DNA of 64,000 nucleotides. Origin: Allobosea lathyri. GTDB taxonomy: Bacteria; Pseudomonadota; Alphaproteobacteria; Rhizobiales; Beijerinckiaceae. Made by a program: the position numbers and the translations under genes. The notes under the pieces were generated by a model, which was not told the origin of the DNA, ran no database searches, and saw nothing but the letters and a program-made list of their open reading frames with translations. Positions within the stretch are counted from its first letter, which is position 1. Each line of letters opens with the position of its first letter. The stretch covers positions 1 through 64,000 of the forward strand of contig NZ_FNUY01000007.1 in assembly GCF_900108245.1 (NCBI RefSeq), given 5' to 3'. Shown here one piece after another: positions 42,884-51,677 of the stretch.

Positions 42884-43173
42884 CCGAGACTGTTGTCGAG
42901 CCATTTGTTGCGACACGAGCGATCAAGCTGGTCTATTTCGCCTGGGTGCGCGAGCGCGTCGGCCTGGCGCAGGAAACTGTCTCGCCGCCAGCCGGAACGC
43001 TCACGATCCTCGACCTCGTGCGCTGGCTGAAGACGCGCGGCGAGGGCTATGAAGCGGCTTTCGCCAATGAGACGATCGTGCGCGCCGCGATCGACCATGC
43101 CCATGTCAAACCCGATACGCCGCTGGCCGGCGCGAGCGAGATCGCGTTCTTCCCGCCAATGACCGGCGGCTGA
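42880..43173 (+). CDS. moaD: Molybdopterin synthase sulfur-carrier subunit
   Basis: MoaD carries sulfur as a C-terminal thiocarboxylate for molybdopterin synthesis. The ubiquitin-like fold ends in the essential Gly-Gly (EIAFFPPMTGG), and LVYFAWVRERVGLAQETV at residues 15-32 is the typical N-terminal strand. ATG 42880 overlaps the pgsA stop. The partner moaE lies 190 bp further on, after a palindromic repeat. Confidence 0.95.
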   Translation: MTETVVEPFVATRAIKLVYFAWVRERVGLAQETVSPPAGTLTILDLVRWLKTRGEGYEAAFANETIVRAAIDHAHVKPDTPLAGASEIAFFPPMTGG

Positions 43174-43201
43174 TCTTTTTGGCTAGCTCTGGAAACACAA
43201 C

Positions 43202-43320
43202 GTCATCCTGGGCGACCGCAGGTCGTCCCGGGATCCATCGGAGGGCTAGGTTATTTCAAGACCATGGCGCCCTCCGATGGATCCCGGAGCTGCGCGGCTT
43301 CGCCGCTTGTCCAGGATGAC
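43202..43320. repeat. Interspersed palindrome between moaD and moaE, GTCATCC/GGATGAC family
   Basis: The unit begins GTCATCCTGGGCGACCGC and ends CGCTTGTCCAGGATGAC, with inner arms GGGATCCATCGGAGGGC and GCCCTCCGATGGATCCC. It fills most of the spacer between two genes that are usually adjacent. Confidence 0.92.
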
Positions 43321-43362
43321 GGCGTGTTCCCGGCGCAGGTCATGCTGTTTCGGAGCCGCTCG

Positions 43363-43827
43363 ATGACCCCCGTCATCCGCATCCAGCGCGAGGATTTCGA
43401 TCTCAACGCGGAGCTCGCGGCCCTGACGGCCGGCCGCCGCGATATCGGCGCGGTCGTCAGCTTCTCCGGCCTCTGCCGCGACGAAGGCGGCACGCTGGCG
43501 GCGCTGGAGCTCGAACACTACCCAGGCATGGCCGAGGCCGAGATTAGCCGCGTCGCGGAAGAAGCCATCGCGCGCTGGCCGCTGCAAGGGCTGGTCGCGA
43601 TCCACCGCCATGGCCTGATCAGGCCGGGCGAGCAGATCGTGCTGGTCGCCGCCGCCTCAGCGCATCGCCGCGCCGCTTTCGAGGCCGCCGAATTCCTGAT
43701 GGACTACCTCAAGACCCGCGCGCCGTTCTGGAAGCGCGAGCATCTCGTCGACGGATCGGTCGGCGGCTGGGTCGAGGCCAAGGCCGAGGACGATGCGGCG
43801 GCATCGCGCTGGGACGGATCCGAATGA
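43363..43827 (+). CDS. moaE: Molybdopterin synthase catalytic subunit
   Basis: MoaE moves sulfur from MoaD to precursor Z. Blocks are GAVVSFSGLCRDEGGTLAALELEHYPGM-like (near residues 30-57), AIHRHGLIRPGEQIVLVAAASAHR near 85-108 and FLMDYLKTRAPFWKREH near 117, where Lys and Arg of the active site lie. The GGAG site at 43352 supports ATG 43363. The stop overlaps the DUF1176 start. Confidence 0.95.
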   Translation: MTPVIRIQREDFDLNAELAALTAGRRDIGAVVSFSGLCRDEGGTLAALELEHYPGMAEAEISRVAEEAIARWPLQGLVAIHRHGLIRPGEQIVLVAAASAHRRAAFEAAEFLMDYLKTRAPFWKREHLVDGSVGGWVEAKAEDDAAASRWDGSE

Positions 43828-44909
43828 AACGCATGACGCTGCGCTTGTTCGAGGCGGCCCTGGCCCCGGCGCTCTCGCTGAGCCTGTCCGGATTCGCCAC
43901 GGCCGCTCCGGCCAGCAAGACCTTTCGCGACTGGATTGCCGGCTGCGACAATCTCAAGGGCTGTGCCGCGCTTTCCCTACCCGGCGAGGCGGCGGAACAG
44001 ATCGCCTTCCTGAAATTGGAACGCCCGGGCGGGCCGACCGGCACAACCAGCCTGTCGCTGAAGATCAGGGCGGAGAAACTGAAGGCTCCGCTCACGGCCG
44101 ATCTTGCGATCGATGGCGCGCCCTTTCCCGCGGCTGGAAAGCGCCTCGCGGCGACTGTGGTCGATCAGGAAATCGCGACGATCGCGCTCTCGCCCGACGA
44201 GACCGAGGCGCTGATCGCAGCCGCGCGCAAGGCGACGAAGCTGAGCATTGCGCTCGCCGGCAAAAGCTATGACGTCTCACTCGCGGGCTCCGTCGCCGCC
44301 ATGCTCTGGATCGACGAGCAACAGGGCCGGCTCAATACGACCTCAGCCTTGATCCGCAGGGGCGCGAACACGAACGTCCCCGCAGTCCCAGCCCTGCCCG
44401 TCATCACGGCGAAGGGATCAGCCGAGCCTGCCCTCCCGCCGAAGGCTGCAAAGGCGCTGACGGTCGCGCTGCGCAAGCAGCTGAAGCGCCTCGATCCTGA
44501 TATGTGCGAGGACGCGCCCGACGATCTGCCCGACGCCGAAGGCGCCTGGCCGCTGGCGGGCGGGGAGCGGCTCGTCGGGCTGCTCTGCTCGCGCGGCGCC
44601 TATAACCTGTCGACCGCCTTCTGGATCTTGCAGGGCAGCGACGTGGCCAAGGCGCGTAAGGCCCAGTTCCCGCAGATCGATGGCAAGCCCGACAATGTGC
44701 TGGTGAACGCGCATTTCGATCCGGCGACCGGACAGGTCGGCTTCTTCAGCAAAGGGCGCGGCATCGGCGATTGCGGCGCCAGCGGCAATTATGCGTGGAC
44801 GGAGACGGGCTTCGTGCTGACGGCCTTCCAGGCCATGGACGAATGCAGGGGCATCGCCAGCGACGACTGGATCACGCTGTTTCGCAGCGAGGTGAAGGTG
44901 GTGAAGTAG
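43824..44909 (+). CDS. DUF1176 family exported protein
   Basis: The protein has a signal peptide (LFEAALAPALSLSLSGFATAA) and the DUF1176 pattern: FRDWIAGCDNLKGCAALSLPG near residue 33, SYDVSLAGSVAAMLWIDEQQGR, CEDAPDDL and CSRGAYNLSTAFWI, and an ending with GDCGASGNYAWTETGFVLT. Paired cysteines suggest disulfides in the periplasm. Function is unknown. It starts within the moaE stop (ATGA), so its translation depends on moaE. Confidence 0.9.
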   Translation: MKRMTLRLFEAALAPALSLSLSGFATAAPASKTFRDWIAGCDNLKGCAALSLPGEAAEQIAFLKLERPGGPTGTTSLSLKIRAEKLKAPLTADLAIDGAPFPAAGKRLAATVVDQEIATIALSPDETEALIAAARKATKLSIALAGKSYDVSLAGSVAAMLWIDEQQGRLNTTSALIRRGANTNVPAVPALPVITAKGSAEPALPPKAAKALTVALRKQLKRLDPDMCEDAPDDLPDAEGAWPLAGGERLVGLLCSRGAYNLSTAFWILQGSDVAKARKAQFPQIDGKPDNVLVNAHFDPATGQVGFFSKGRGIGDCGASGNYAWTETGFVLTAFQAMDECRGIASDDWITLFRSEVKVVK

Positions 44910-44976
44910 CCCGGCCGGATGCCGATGCGATCGAAAAGCCGTCTAGCAGCCTGCTGCGTTTCCGCAGAAAACGCGG

Positions 44977-45072
44977 GTCATCCCGGCCGAAGCGAAGCGC
45001 AGAGCCGGGATCCATGCCTGAACGATGATCGCTAGCGCTCCGGAATGGATCCCGGGTCAAGCCCGGGATGAC
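44977..45072. repeat. Interspersed palindrome, GTCATCC/GGATGAC family
   Basis: GTCATCCCGGCCGAAGCGAA at the left and AAGCCCGGGATGAC at the right, with ATCCATGCCTGAAC and GGAATGGATCCCGGG within. The copy at 10204-10299 is the nearest relative (both have the ATGCCTGAAC centre). Confidence 0.92.
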
Positions 45073-45111
45073 CCAGTGTTTCCGCGGGAAACCCGCACGC
45101 GCTAGCCCCCC

Positions 45112-45158
45112 GTCACGGTGTGCAAAACGTGGATGCTCGCCACGAGGGCGAGCATGAC
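45112..45158. repeat. Interspersed palindrome, GTCATG/CATGAC family, short copy
   Basis: GTCACGGTGTGCAAAACGTG and GATGCTCGCCACGAGGGCGA with CATGAC resemble the right part of the unit at 15965-16055 in inverse order. It lies just after the ilvE stop and may help end its transcript. Confidence 0.65.
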
Positions 45159-45180
45159 GGCGGAGATAGCGGCCCGACGT

Positions 45181-46068
45181 TCAGGCCGCCTTCGACTGCG
45201 GCTTCACCGCAGCGGAATAGTCTTCCATGATCACCTTGCCCATATTGCCGGTGATGAAGGAATAGGGTCCGATCTCGGAGACAAGCGTCACCTCGGCGGC
45301 TGAGCCGGTGATGAAGCACTCGTTGAAGGTTTCCAATTCCTCGGGGCGGATGCGGCGCTCGATCACCTCGAAGCCGCGCTGTTTGCACTGCTCGATCACA
45401 GACTGGCGCGTCAGGCCGTTCAGGAAGCGGTCGGCCTGCGGCGTGTGGATCACACCGTCCTTGATGAAGAAGATGTTGGCGCCGGTGCATTCGGCGACAT
45501 TGCCTTCCCAATCCAGCATCATCGCGTCGGCATAGCCGGCGCGCTCGGCCTTATGCTTCGACAGCGAGCAGATCATGTAGAGCCCCGCCGCCTTGGCGTG
45601 GACAGGCGCGCAGGCCGGATCGGGCCGGCGATAGGCGGCGACATCCAAGCGGATGCCCTTCAGCTTCTGCGCCATGTCGAACATGCTCGGCCACTCCCAG
45701 ACCGCGATCGCGGTATGGATGGTGTTGTTGATGCCCGACACCGCCATCATCTCCGAACCGCGCCAGGCGACCGGACGGATATAGGCGTCCTTCAGCCCGT
45801 TCTCCTTCAGGCAAAGCTGCTTGGCGGCATCGAGCTCGGCGACCGAATAGGGGATCGTGAAATCCATGATCTCAGCGGATTTGTGGAAACGCTGCGAATG
45901 CTCGGTGCCCTTGTAGATGACGCCGTCATAGGAGCGCTCGCCCTCGAACACGCAGGAGCCGTAATGCAGGCCATGGGTCAGTACGTGCACCTTGGCGTCC
46001 TTCCACGGCACGAGCTTGCCGTCGAACCAGATGACGCCGTCGCGCTGGTCGAAAGGAATGACTGACAT
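45181..46068 (-). CDS. ilvE: Branched-chain amino acid aminotransferase
   Basis: IlvE transfers the amino group in the last step of Leu, Ile and Val synthesis (class IV PLP fold). FEGERSYDGVIYKGTEH is near residue 41, the PLP-lysine stretch APVHAKAAGLYMICSLSKHK near 155, and LDWEGNVAECTGANIFFI near 187. 295 residues is normal. It is divergent from petP; an inverted repeat TTACGTC/GACGTAA lies between them. Confidence 0.94.
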   Translation of the reverse strand: MSVIPFDQRDGVIWFDGKLVPWKDAKVHVLTHGLHYGSCVFEGERSYDGVIYKGTEHSQRFHKSAEIMDFTIPYSVAELDAAKQLCLKENGLKDAYIRPVAWRGSEMMAVSGINNTIHTAIAVWEWPSMFDMAQKLKGIRLDVAAYRRPDPACAPVHAKAAGLYMICSLSKHKAERAGYADAMMLDWEGNVAECTGANIFFIKDGVIHTPQADRFLNGLTRQSVIEQCKQRGFEVIERRIRPEELETFNECFITGSAAEVTLVSEIGPYSFITGNMGKVIMEDYSAAVKPQSKAA

Positions 46069-46203
46069 GGTGTTTCTCCTGGACGTCTTTCTGCTCCGGG
46101 CACACGGCCATGGCCGGGCGAGGAGTGCAAGCGTGGGTCGAAAACTGCGCTGCGGCAGGCGAGTGCGACATATTCCGTCGTCAATCGCCCTTGACCGGTA
46201 ATC

Positions 46204-46237
46204 TTACGTCTGAGATATGTCAATGATGCTGACGTAA
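46204..46237. promoter_or_regulatory. Inverted repeat TTACGTC-N20-GACGTAA between ilvE and petP
   Basis: The 7-bp arms TTACGTC (46204-46210) and GACGTAA (46231-46237) are perfect and lie 28 bp before petP and 136 bp before ilvE. As petP encodes a MarR-type regulator, it may be its own operator. The TGACGTAAATTATTCTG part is also AT-rich enough for a promoter. Confidence 0.45.
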
Positions 46238-46264
46238 ATTATTCTGAAGCAGACGGAGGCCGGG

Positions 46265-46765
46265 ATGGAAGTTCGACCGATCGATGCGCCCCGGCAGCCG
46301 GAGCCGGCCGACAGCGTACCCTACGACCTGATCGAGCTCTTCTTCTTCGCCTATCGCGATTTCGTCGGCGACCCCGACCGCATCCTCGCCGATTACGGTT
46401 TCGGCCGCGCCCATCATCGCGTGCTGCATTTCGTCCAGCGCCGCCCGGGCCTGACCATCGCCGAATTGCTGGATATCCTGCAGATCACCAAGCAGAGCCT
46501 CAACCGGGTTCTGAAGGAACTGGTGGAAACCGGCTATGTCGAGCAGCGCACCGGGCGGCAGGACAAGCGCCAGCGTCATCTCCACGCCACGGTGAAGGGC
46601 CAGGAACTGTCGCTGCGCCTCGATCAGCTGCAGGCGAAACGCATCACCGCCGCGCTCGCCGGCGTCGGCGCGGAGTCGGCACCGGTCATCGCGCGTTATC
46701 TCGCGGGGTTGATCGATGCCTCCGAACGCCACAAGGTACAGGGCTTTCTCGCCAAGCCGCTATGA
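46265..46765 (+). CDS. petP: MarR-family regulator, PetP-like
   Basis: The winged helix is seen as RVLHFVQRRPGLTIAELLDI with LQITKQSLNRVLKELVETGYV and the wing RTGRQDKRQRHLHAT. The opening YDLIELFFFAYRDFVGDPD and the place just before an OmpR-type gene match PetP of Rhodobacter, encoded with PetR and needed for cytochrome bc1 expression there. 166 residues. It is divergent from ilvE. The symbol is by resemblance and gene order. Confidence 0.8.
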   Translation: MEVRPIDAPRQPEPADSVPYDLIELFFFAYRDFVGDPDRILADYGFGRAHHRVLHFVQRRPGLTIAELLDILQITKQSLNRVLKELVETGYVEQRTGRQDKRQRHLHATVKGQELSLRLDQLQAKRITAALAGVGAESAPVIARYLAGLIDASERHKVQGFLAKPL

Positions 46766-46862
46766 GCATTGGCGGGAGGCCCAGAGGAACCGCCCTGTGC
46801 TATTGAAGGCCTGTTCCTGAGATCGCGCCGGGCGCGCTCCGGCGAAGGATGAAGGCACGGAT

Positions 46863-47606
46863 ATGGTCGCAGCAGATATGACGGCGCGCCCGGCGCGAAA
46901 GCCGCTTCCCGACGAAGCGCCCCATATCCTGGTGGTGGACGATGACCGGCGCCTGCGCGATCTGCTGGCGCGCTTCCTCGGCGACAACGGCTATCGCGTC
47001 ACCAAGGCCGCCAATGCGGCGGAGGCCGATACCAGGCTGGCGCATCTGGTCTTCGACGCCATCGTGCTCGACATCATGATGCCCGGCGAGAACGGCTTCG
47101 ACTTCGCCCGCCGCTTCCGCATCGACTCCACCACGCCCATCCTGATGCTGACCGCGCGCGCCGACGGCAAGGACCGCATCAACGGGCTTGAACTCGGCGT
47201 CGACGACTATCTCGCAAAGCCCTTCGAGCCACGCGAATTGCTGCTGCGCCTCGGCAACATCCTGAAGCGCACCATCGTCGTCGATGCCGGCCAGTCCGGG
47301 ACCCGGCCCGATTTCGTCCGCTTCGGCCCGTTCCTCTACGGTCTTTCGCGCGGCGAATTGCGCAAGGGCGAGGAGGCGATCCGCCTGACCGAACGAGAGC
47401 GCGAAATCCTGACCGCGCTGGCCGAGCGTGCCGGCGAGGTCGTTCCGCGCGAGGAACTGGCTGCGCAGGGCTCGGCCGCGAACGACCGCACGGTCGATGT
47501 GCAGATGAACCGCCTGCGCCGCAAGATCGAGCGTGATCCTGCCGACCCGCTTTATCTGCAGACGGTGCGCGGCGTCGGCTACCGCCTGGTGACGGATCGA
47601 ACGTGA
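46863..47606 (+). CDS. petR: OmpR-family response regulator, PetR-like
   Basis: The receiver begins HILVVDDDRRLRDLLARFL, the phospho-acceptor Asp is residue 70 in IVLDIMMPGENGFDF, and the switch residues are in LMLTARADGKDR and DYLAKPFEP. The C-terminal winged helix (RLTEREREILTALAERAGE, VDVQMNRLRRKIERDP) binds DNA. ATG 46863 or 46878 may be used. It overlaps the kinase gene by four bases (GTGA). Confidence 0.85.
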   Translation: MVAADMTARPARKPLPDEAPHILVVDDDRRLRDLLARFLGDNGYRVTKAANAAEADTRLAHLVFDAIVLDIMMPGENGFDFARRFRIDSTTPILMLTARADGKDRINGLELGVDDYLAKPFEPRELLLRLGNILKRTIVVDAGQSGTRPDFVRFGPFLYGLSRGELRKGEEAIRLTEREREILTALAERAGEVVPREELAAQGSAANDRTVDVQMNRLRRKIERDPADPLYLQTVRGVGYRLVTDRT

Positions 47607-49060
47607 CCCCGGTTCAACCCGAGAAGAGGAGGACATCGGCGGTGCAATCCGCCGGTGCCGGATTCGCGTGGCTGCGCTCGGCTGCCGCGCAGTGGTGCGG
47701 CCGGGCCAACACTTCCTTGAAGCCGCTGCTGCGGCGGGCTGGCCGCCCCTTGCATGCCATCGCGCGCTACATGCCCAAGGGGCTTTATCCGCGTGCGCTC
47801 GTCATCGTCATCGCGCCTGTCGTGCTGCTGCAATCGGTCATCGCCTATGTCTTCATGGAGCGGCACTGGCAGACGGTGACGCAGCGGCTGTCCTCGGCCG
47901 TTTCCGCCGACATCGCCATGATGATCGATGTCTATGAGAGCTATCCGCAGGATGCCGATGCCAGCGTGCTCGCCCGCATCGCACAGGAGCGGCTCGGCAT
48001 GGATGTCGACATCCTCCCCGATTCCGACCTGCCGGCGCCGGGCCCGCGCCCGTTTTTCTCGCTGCTCGACAGCGCGCTCTCGACCGAATTGAGCCAGCAG
48101 GTGGCGCGGCCGTTCTGGCTCGACACCGTCGGCCGCTCCAGCCTGATCGAGATCCGGATCAAGCTCGGCAAGAACGTGATGCGCGTGCTGACGCGGCGCA
48201 GCCAGGCCTATGCCTCCAACAGCCATATCTTCCTGCTCTGGATGATCGGGACGTCGCTCATCCTGCTCACCATCGCGGTGCTGTTCCTGCGCAATCAGAT
48301 CCGGCCGATCCTCAAGCTCGCCGATGCGGCGGAGGCCTTCGGCAAGGGCCGCGACGCCGAGTTCCGCCCGCGCGGGGCGCGCGAGGTCCGGCGTGCCGGC
48401 AACGCCTTCATCGAGATGAAGCGCCGCGTCGAGCGTTCGATCGGCGAGCGCACGACCATGCTGAACGGCGTCAGCCATGATCTGCGCACCATCCTGACCC
48501 GTTTCAAGCTGTCGCTCGCGCTCCTCGAACGCTCATCCGAGATCGACGCGCTCGAAAAGGATGTCGACGAGATGAGCCGCATGCTGGAGGACTATCTCGC
48601 CTTCGCGCGCGGCGATGCCGGCGAAGTCGCGGTCGAGACCGATATCCGCGCCTTGCTGGAAGAGTTGAAATCCGATGCCGAGCGGCAGGGCCACCAGACC
48701 GAATTGACGGTCAATGGCGATCCGCTGGTTGTGATCAGGCCCGACGCCTTCCGCCGCCTGCTGACCAATCTCGTCTCCAACGCCGCCCGCTTCGGCGACC
48801 GCATCGCCATCAGCGCCACCCATGATGCGCGCTACCTGATCGTGATGGTCGACGATGACGGCCCCGGCATCGCGCCTGAACAGCGCGAAGACGTCTTCCG
48901 CCCCTTCTTCCGCCTGGACGAGGCCCGCAATGTCGATGGCGGCGGCACCGGCCTGGGCCTCGCCATCGCGCGCGACATCGCCCGCGCCCATGGCGGCGAC
49001 ATCATCCTGTCAGATTCGGTGCTGGGCGGCTTGAGGGCGACGGTCAGGTTGCCGGTCTGA
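47603..49060 (+). CDS. Sensor histidine kinase (EnvZ-like)
   Basis: Two membrane helices (RALVIVIAPVVLLQSVIAYVF and IFLLWMIGTSLILLTIAVLF) bound a periplasmic domain of about 130 residues. HAMP follows, then the H-box with phospho-acceptor His 292 in GVSHDLRTILTRFKL, where Pro of the common HDLRTPLTR is Ile, as also seen in rhizobial relatives. N, G1 and G2 boxes are NLVSNAARF, DDGPGIAPE and GGTGLGLAIA. It should phosphorylate the PetR-like regulator encoded just before it. The start is GTG 47603 overlapping the petR stop. Confidence 0.92.
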   Translation: MTPVQPEKRRTSAVQSAGAGFAWLRSAAAQWCGRANTSLKPLLRRAGRPLHAIARYMPKGLYPRALVIVIAPVVLLQSVIAYVFMERHWQTVTQRLSSAVSADIAMMIDVYESYPQDADASVLARIAQERLGMDVDILPDSDLPAPGPRPFFSLLDSALSTELSQQVARPFWLDTVGRSSLIEIRIKLGKNVMRVLTRRSQAYASNSHIFLLWMIGTSLILLTIAVLFLRNQIRPILKLADAAEAFGKGRDAEFRPRGAREVRRAGNAFIEMKRRVERSIGERTTMLNGVSHDLRTILTRFKLSLALLERSSEIDALEKDVDEMSRMLEDYLAFARGDAGEVAVETDIRALLEELKSDAERQGHQTELTVNGDPLVVIRPDAFRRLLTNLVSNAARFGDRIAISATHDARYLIVMVDDDGPGIAPEQREDVFRPFFRLDEARNVDGGGTGLGLAIARDIARAHGGDIILSDSVLGGLRATVRLPV

Positions 49061-49078
49061 ACTGCCGAAGGCCACGCC

Positions 49079-49978
49079 TCATTCCACCCCGATCGGCGCC
49101 AGTTTCGGCAGGCGCTCGATGGCGTGGTCGAGGAAGGCGCGGACCTTGGGCGCGAGATGGCGCCCACTCGGCACCACCAGCTGCACCGGCAAGGGCGGCG
49201 GCTCATATTGCCGCAGCAGCCGCACGAGCGCGCCCGAAGCAAGATCATCCGCCGCCTGATAGGAGATCGGCCGCGCCAGCCCGCGACCGGCGCGCGCCGC
49301 GATCAGAACCGCCTCCACCTCGTTGACGATGAAGCGCGGCGTCAGCACGACGCTCGCGCCACGCCCCGGTCCGCCGAAACGCCAGCTCAATGTCTGCTCG
49401 GCGGCCACGCTTGCAATCGTGTCGTGGCCGGCGATGTCGGCGGGTCGTTGTGGAGCCGGATGGCGGACAAGATAGGACGGCGCGGCAACAAGGATACGGC
49501 GGACCTCGCCGACCTTGCGCGCCACCAGCCGCGAACTCGCCAGCGGCCCGATCCGGATCGCCAGATGCAGATCCTCCTCGATCAGATCCAGATTGCGGTC
49601 CGCCAGCACGAGTTCGACCTGCACATCCGGATAGCGATCGAGAAACTCGGCCACCAGAGGCGTGGCATGCCGCCGCCCGAAGGAGAGCGGCGCGGTGATG
49701 CGCAGCAGGCCGCTGACGGGGGCAGCAGCGACACCGCCGATCGAGGCGTCGTAATCGGCGAGCAGGCGGCGGGCGGTGCCGGCCAGTTCGCGACCGGCAT
49801 CGCTCGGCGTCAGCCGGCGTGTCGTCCGGGCGATCAGGCGCGTCCCGACCCGCTCCTCGAGCGCCGCCAGCGCCCGCGTCACCGCAGGGCGCGACCGGCG
49901 CAACCGCCGCGCCGCGCCAGCCAGACTGCCGGCATCGACGATAGCGACGAAGATGGCGAGTTCGTCCAGCCGGTCCAT
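49079..49978 (-). CDS. LysR-family transcriptional regulator
   Basis: The N-terminal helix-turn-helix is MDRLDELAIFVAIVDAGSLA through RSRPAVTRALAALEERVGTRL, with the LysR substrate domain after residue 90 (LLRITAPLSFGRRHATPLV). 299 residues is typical. ATG 49978 starts the conserved MDRLDEL. It is divergent from the GST/PNPOx pair, 100 bp away, and probably controls it. Confidence 0.92.
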   Translation of the reverse strand: MDRLDELAIFVAIVDAGSLAGAARRLRRSRPAVTRALAALEERVGTRLIARTTRRLTPSDAGRELAGTARRLLADYDASIGGVAAAPVSGLLRITAPLSFGRRHATPLVAEFLDRYPDVQVELVLADRNLDLIEEDLHLAIRIGPLASSRLVARKVGEVRRILVAAPSYLVRHPAPQRPADIAGHDTIASVAAEQTLSWRFGGPGRGASVVLTPRFIVNEVEAVLIAARAGRGLARPISYQAADDLASGALVRLLRQYEPPPLPVQLVVPSGRHLAPKVRAFLDHAIERLPKLAPIGVE

Positions 49979-50078
49979 GACAATTGTTCCAGTCAATGGA
50001 ATTCTGAGTTTTTGAGATAGCAGATTTCGCGATCTCGAGGGAACGATCATTCTGGCGCCAGTTCATTGGAGAGGTATC

Positions 50079-50714
50079 ATGACCCGGCCCCAGATCGTCC
50101 TGCACGGCACGCCCCTCTCGGGCCACGCCCATCGCGTGGAGCTGCTGCTGCTGGCATTGGCGCTCCCCTATCGTTACGAGGCCGCCCCAGCCGAGGTGCG
50201 CAGGAGCGAGGCCTTCCGCAGGCTCAATCCGCTGCAGCAGATTCCGGTGATCGAGGACGGCGACGTCACCCTCGCCGACAGCAACGCGATCATGGTCTAT
50301 CTGGTCAGGCGCTATGCGCCGGGCAGTTCATGGCTGCCCGATGAGCCGGTCGAGGCCGCAAACGTCCAGCGCTGGCTCTCGATCGCCGCCGGCGAAGTCA
50401 TGCACGGCCCGGCCAATGCCCGCCTGATCGCCCAGTTCGGCCTGAAGGATGACATCGCCCGCGCCGCGCGGATCGCGCGTCAGTTGCTGGGCTTCATGAA
50501 CGATCATCTCGCCAGCCGCGACTTCCTCGCGGCGGACCATCCAACGCTCGCCGATCTCGCCTGCTATTCCTATGTCGCCCATGCACCGGAAGGGGGCATC
50601 GCGCTCACGCCCTATCCCGCGGTAAAAAGGTGGATCGCCCGCATCGAGGCGCTGCCCTTCTTCAAGCCGATCCCGCCCTCGCCCTGGCCGCAGCCGGTCG
50701 TGAACCATGAGTGA
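50079..50714 (+). CDS. Glutathione S-transferase family protein
   Basis: The thioredoxin-like domain has VLHGTPLSGHAHRVELLLLAL at residues 6-26, NPLQQIPVIEDGDVTLADSN near 48-67 (cis-Pro and glutathione-binding Ser), and the helical domain has LASRDFLAADHPTLADLACYSY. GAGAGG precedes ATG 50079. Its end overlaps the PNPOx gene by eight bases. Substrate unknown. Confidence 0.92.
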   Translation: MTRPQIVLHGTPLSGHAHRVELLLLALALPYRYEAAPAEVRRSEAFRRLNPLQQIPVIEDGDVTLADSNAIMVYLVRRYAPGSSWLPDEPVEAANVQRWLSIAAGEVMHGPANARLIAQFGLKDDIARAARIARQLLGFMNDHLASRDFLAADHPTLADLACYSYVAHAPEGGIALTPYPAVKRWIARIEALPFFKPIPPSPWPQPVVNHE

Positions 50715-51648
50715 CGGGCCCTTTCATGCTGGCGAGCTGGAGGCGCAGGCGCGCGCAGGCGTCGCCTCGCGCGGCGGCGGCATCCGCGCGCTCATGCCCG
50801 ATCAGCATCGCAGCTTCTTCGCGCAATTGCCGTGGCTGTTCGCAGCCGTGACCGATGCCGAAGGTTGGCCGCTTGCGACTGTCCTGACCGGCGAAAAGGG
50901 GTTCGTCGTCAGCCCGACACCGACAACGTTGTCGGTCCACGCGCTCCCCTCGCCCCACGATCCGGCAGCGCAGGCTATCCGCGCGGGACGGCCCGTCGGC
51001 CTGCTGGGGATCGAGTTCGAGACGCGGCGGCGCAACCGTGCCAATGGCCGGATCATAGGGCGCAACGACGGTGGCTTCGCAGTCGCCGTCACGCAGAGCT
51101 TCGGCAATTGCGCGAAATACATTCAGATCCGTACGCCGGAACCGGAACTCGCCGCTGTCACGAGTTCGGTCGAACCGCTGAGGGCTCTGGACGAGGAGGC
51201 CCGCGAGCTGATCGCAGGCGCCGATACGCTTTTCATCGCCAGCGCAGCTGCGGCTGTCGACGATCCCGAAGGCGGGATCGACATGTCCCATCGCGGCGGC
51301 CGGCCGGGCTTCGTGCGGGTGGATGGCGACGTGCTCACCGTGCCGGACTTTGTCGGGAACAACTATTTCAACACGCTGGGAAATCTGCTTCGCGAGCCGC
51401 GCGCGGCCCTGCTCTTCGTCGATTTCGCCGGCGGAACGATGCTGCAATTGCAGGGCATCGCCGAGATCGTCTGGGACGGTCCGGAACTGTCGCGGCTGGA
51501 AGGAGCGCAGCGGCTCTGGCGCTTTCGTGTCACGCGTGGCTGGCGCCACCGGCATGCCCTGGCCCTGCGCTGGTCGGCGCCAGACTATGCGCCGACCACG
51601 CTGGAAACGGGCCTGTGGGATGAGGCTCGGTTGCGGGCGGCGGGTTAG
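50707..51648 (+). CDS. Pyridoxamine 5'-phosphate oxidase-family protein (fused type)
   Basis: This 313-residue protein has one flavin split barrel near residues 150-270 (GADTLFIASAAAAVDDPEGGID, MSHRGGRPGFVRVDGDVLTV, FVGNNYFNTLGNLLREPRAALLF) and a preceding 130-residue part (FFAQLPWLFAAVTDAEGWPLATVL) that looks like a second barrel. Such proteins are often encoded with ferredoxin reductases or GST genes. It overlaps the GST gene, so the pair are co-translated under the LysR regulator. Confidence 0.9.
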   Translation: MSDGPFHAGELEAQARAGVASRGGGIRALMPDQHRSFFAQLPWLFAAVTDAEGWPLATVLTGEKGFVVSPTPTTLSVHALPSPHDPAAQAIRAGRPVGLLGIEFETRRRNRANGRIIGRNDGGFAVAVTQSFGNCAKYIQIRTPEPELAAVTSSVEPLRALDEEARELIAGADTLFIASAAAAVDDPEGGIDMSHRGGRPGFVRVDGDVLTVPDFVGNNYFNTLGNLLREPRAALLFVDFAGGTMLQLQGIAEIVWDGPELSRLEGAQRLWRFRVTRGWRHRHALALRWSAPDYAPTTLETGLWDEARLRAAG

Positions 51649-51677
51649 CGCATGCCGCTTATGCTCAGAACCACGGT

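Noticed and set aside
48470..48500. Kinase H-box with Ile in place of Pro (HDLRTILTR) as a sign of inactivity
   Set aside because: The phospho-acceptor His and all N/G boxes are intact, and this variant occurs in rhizobial relatives as far as I recall.
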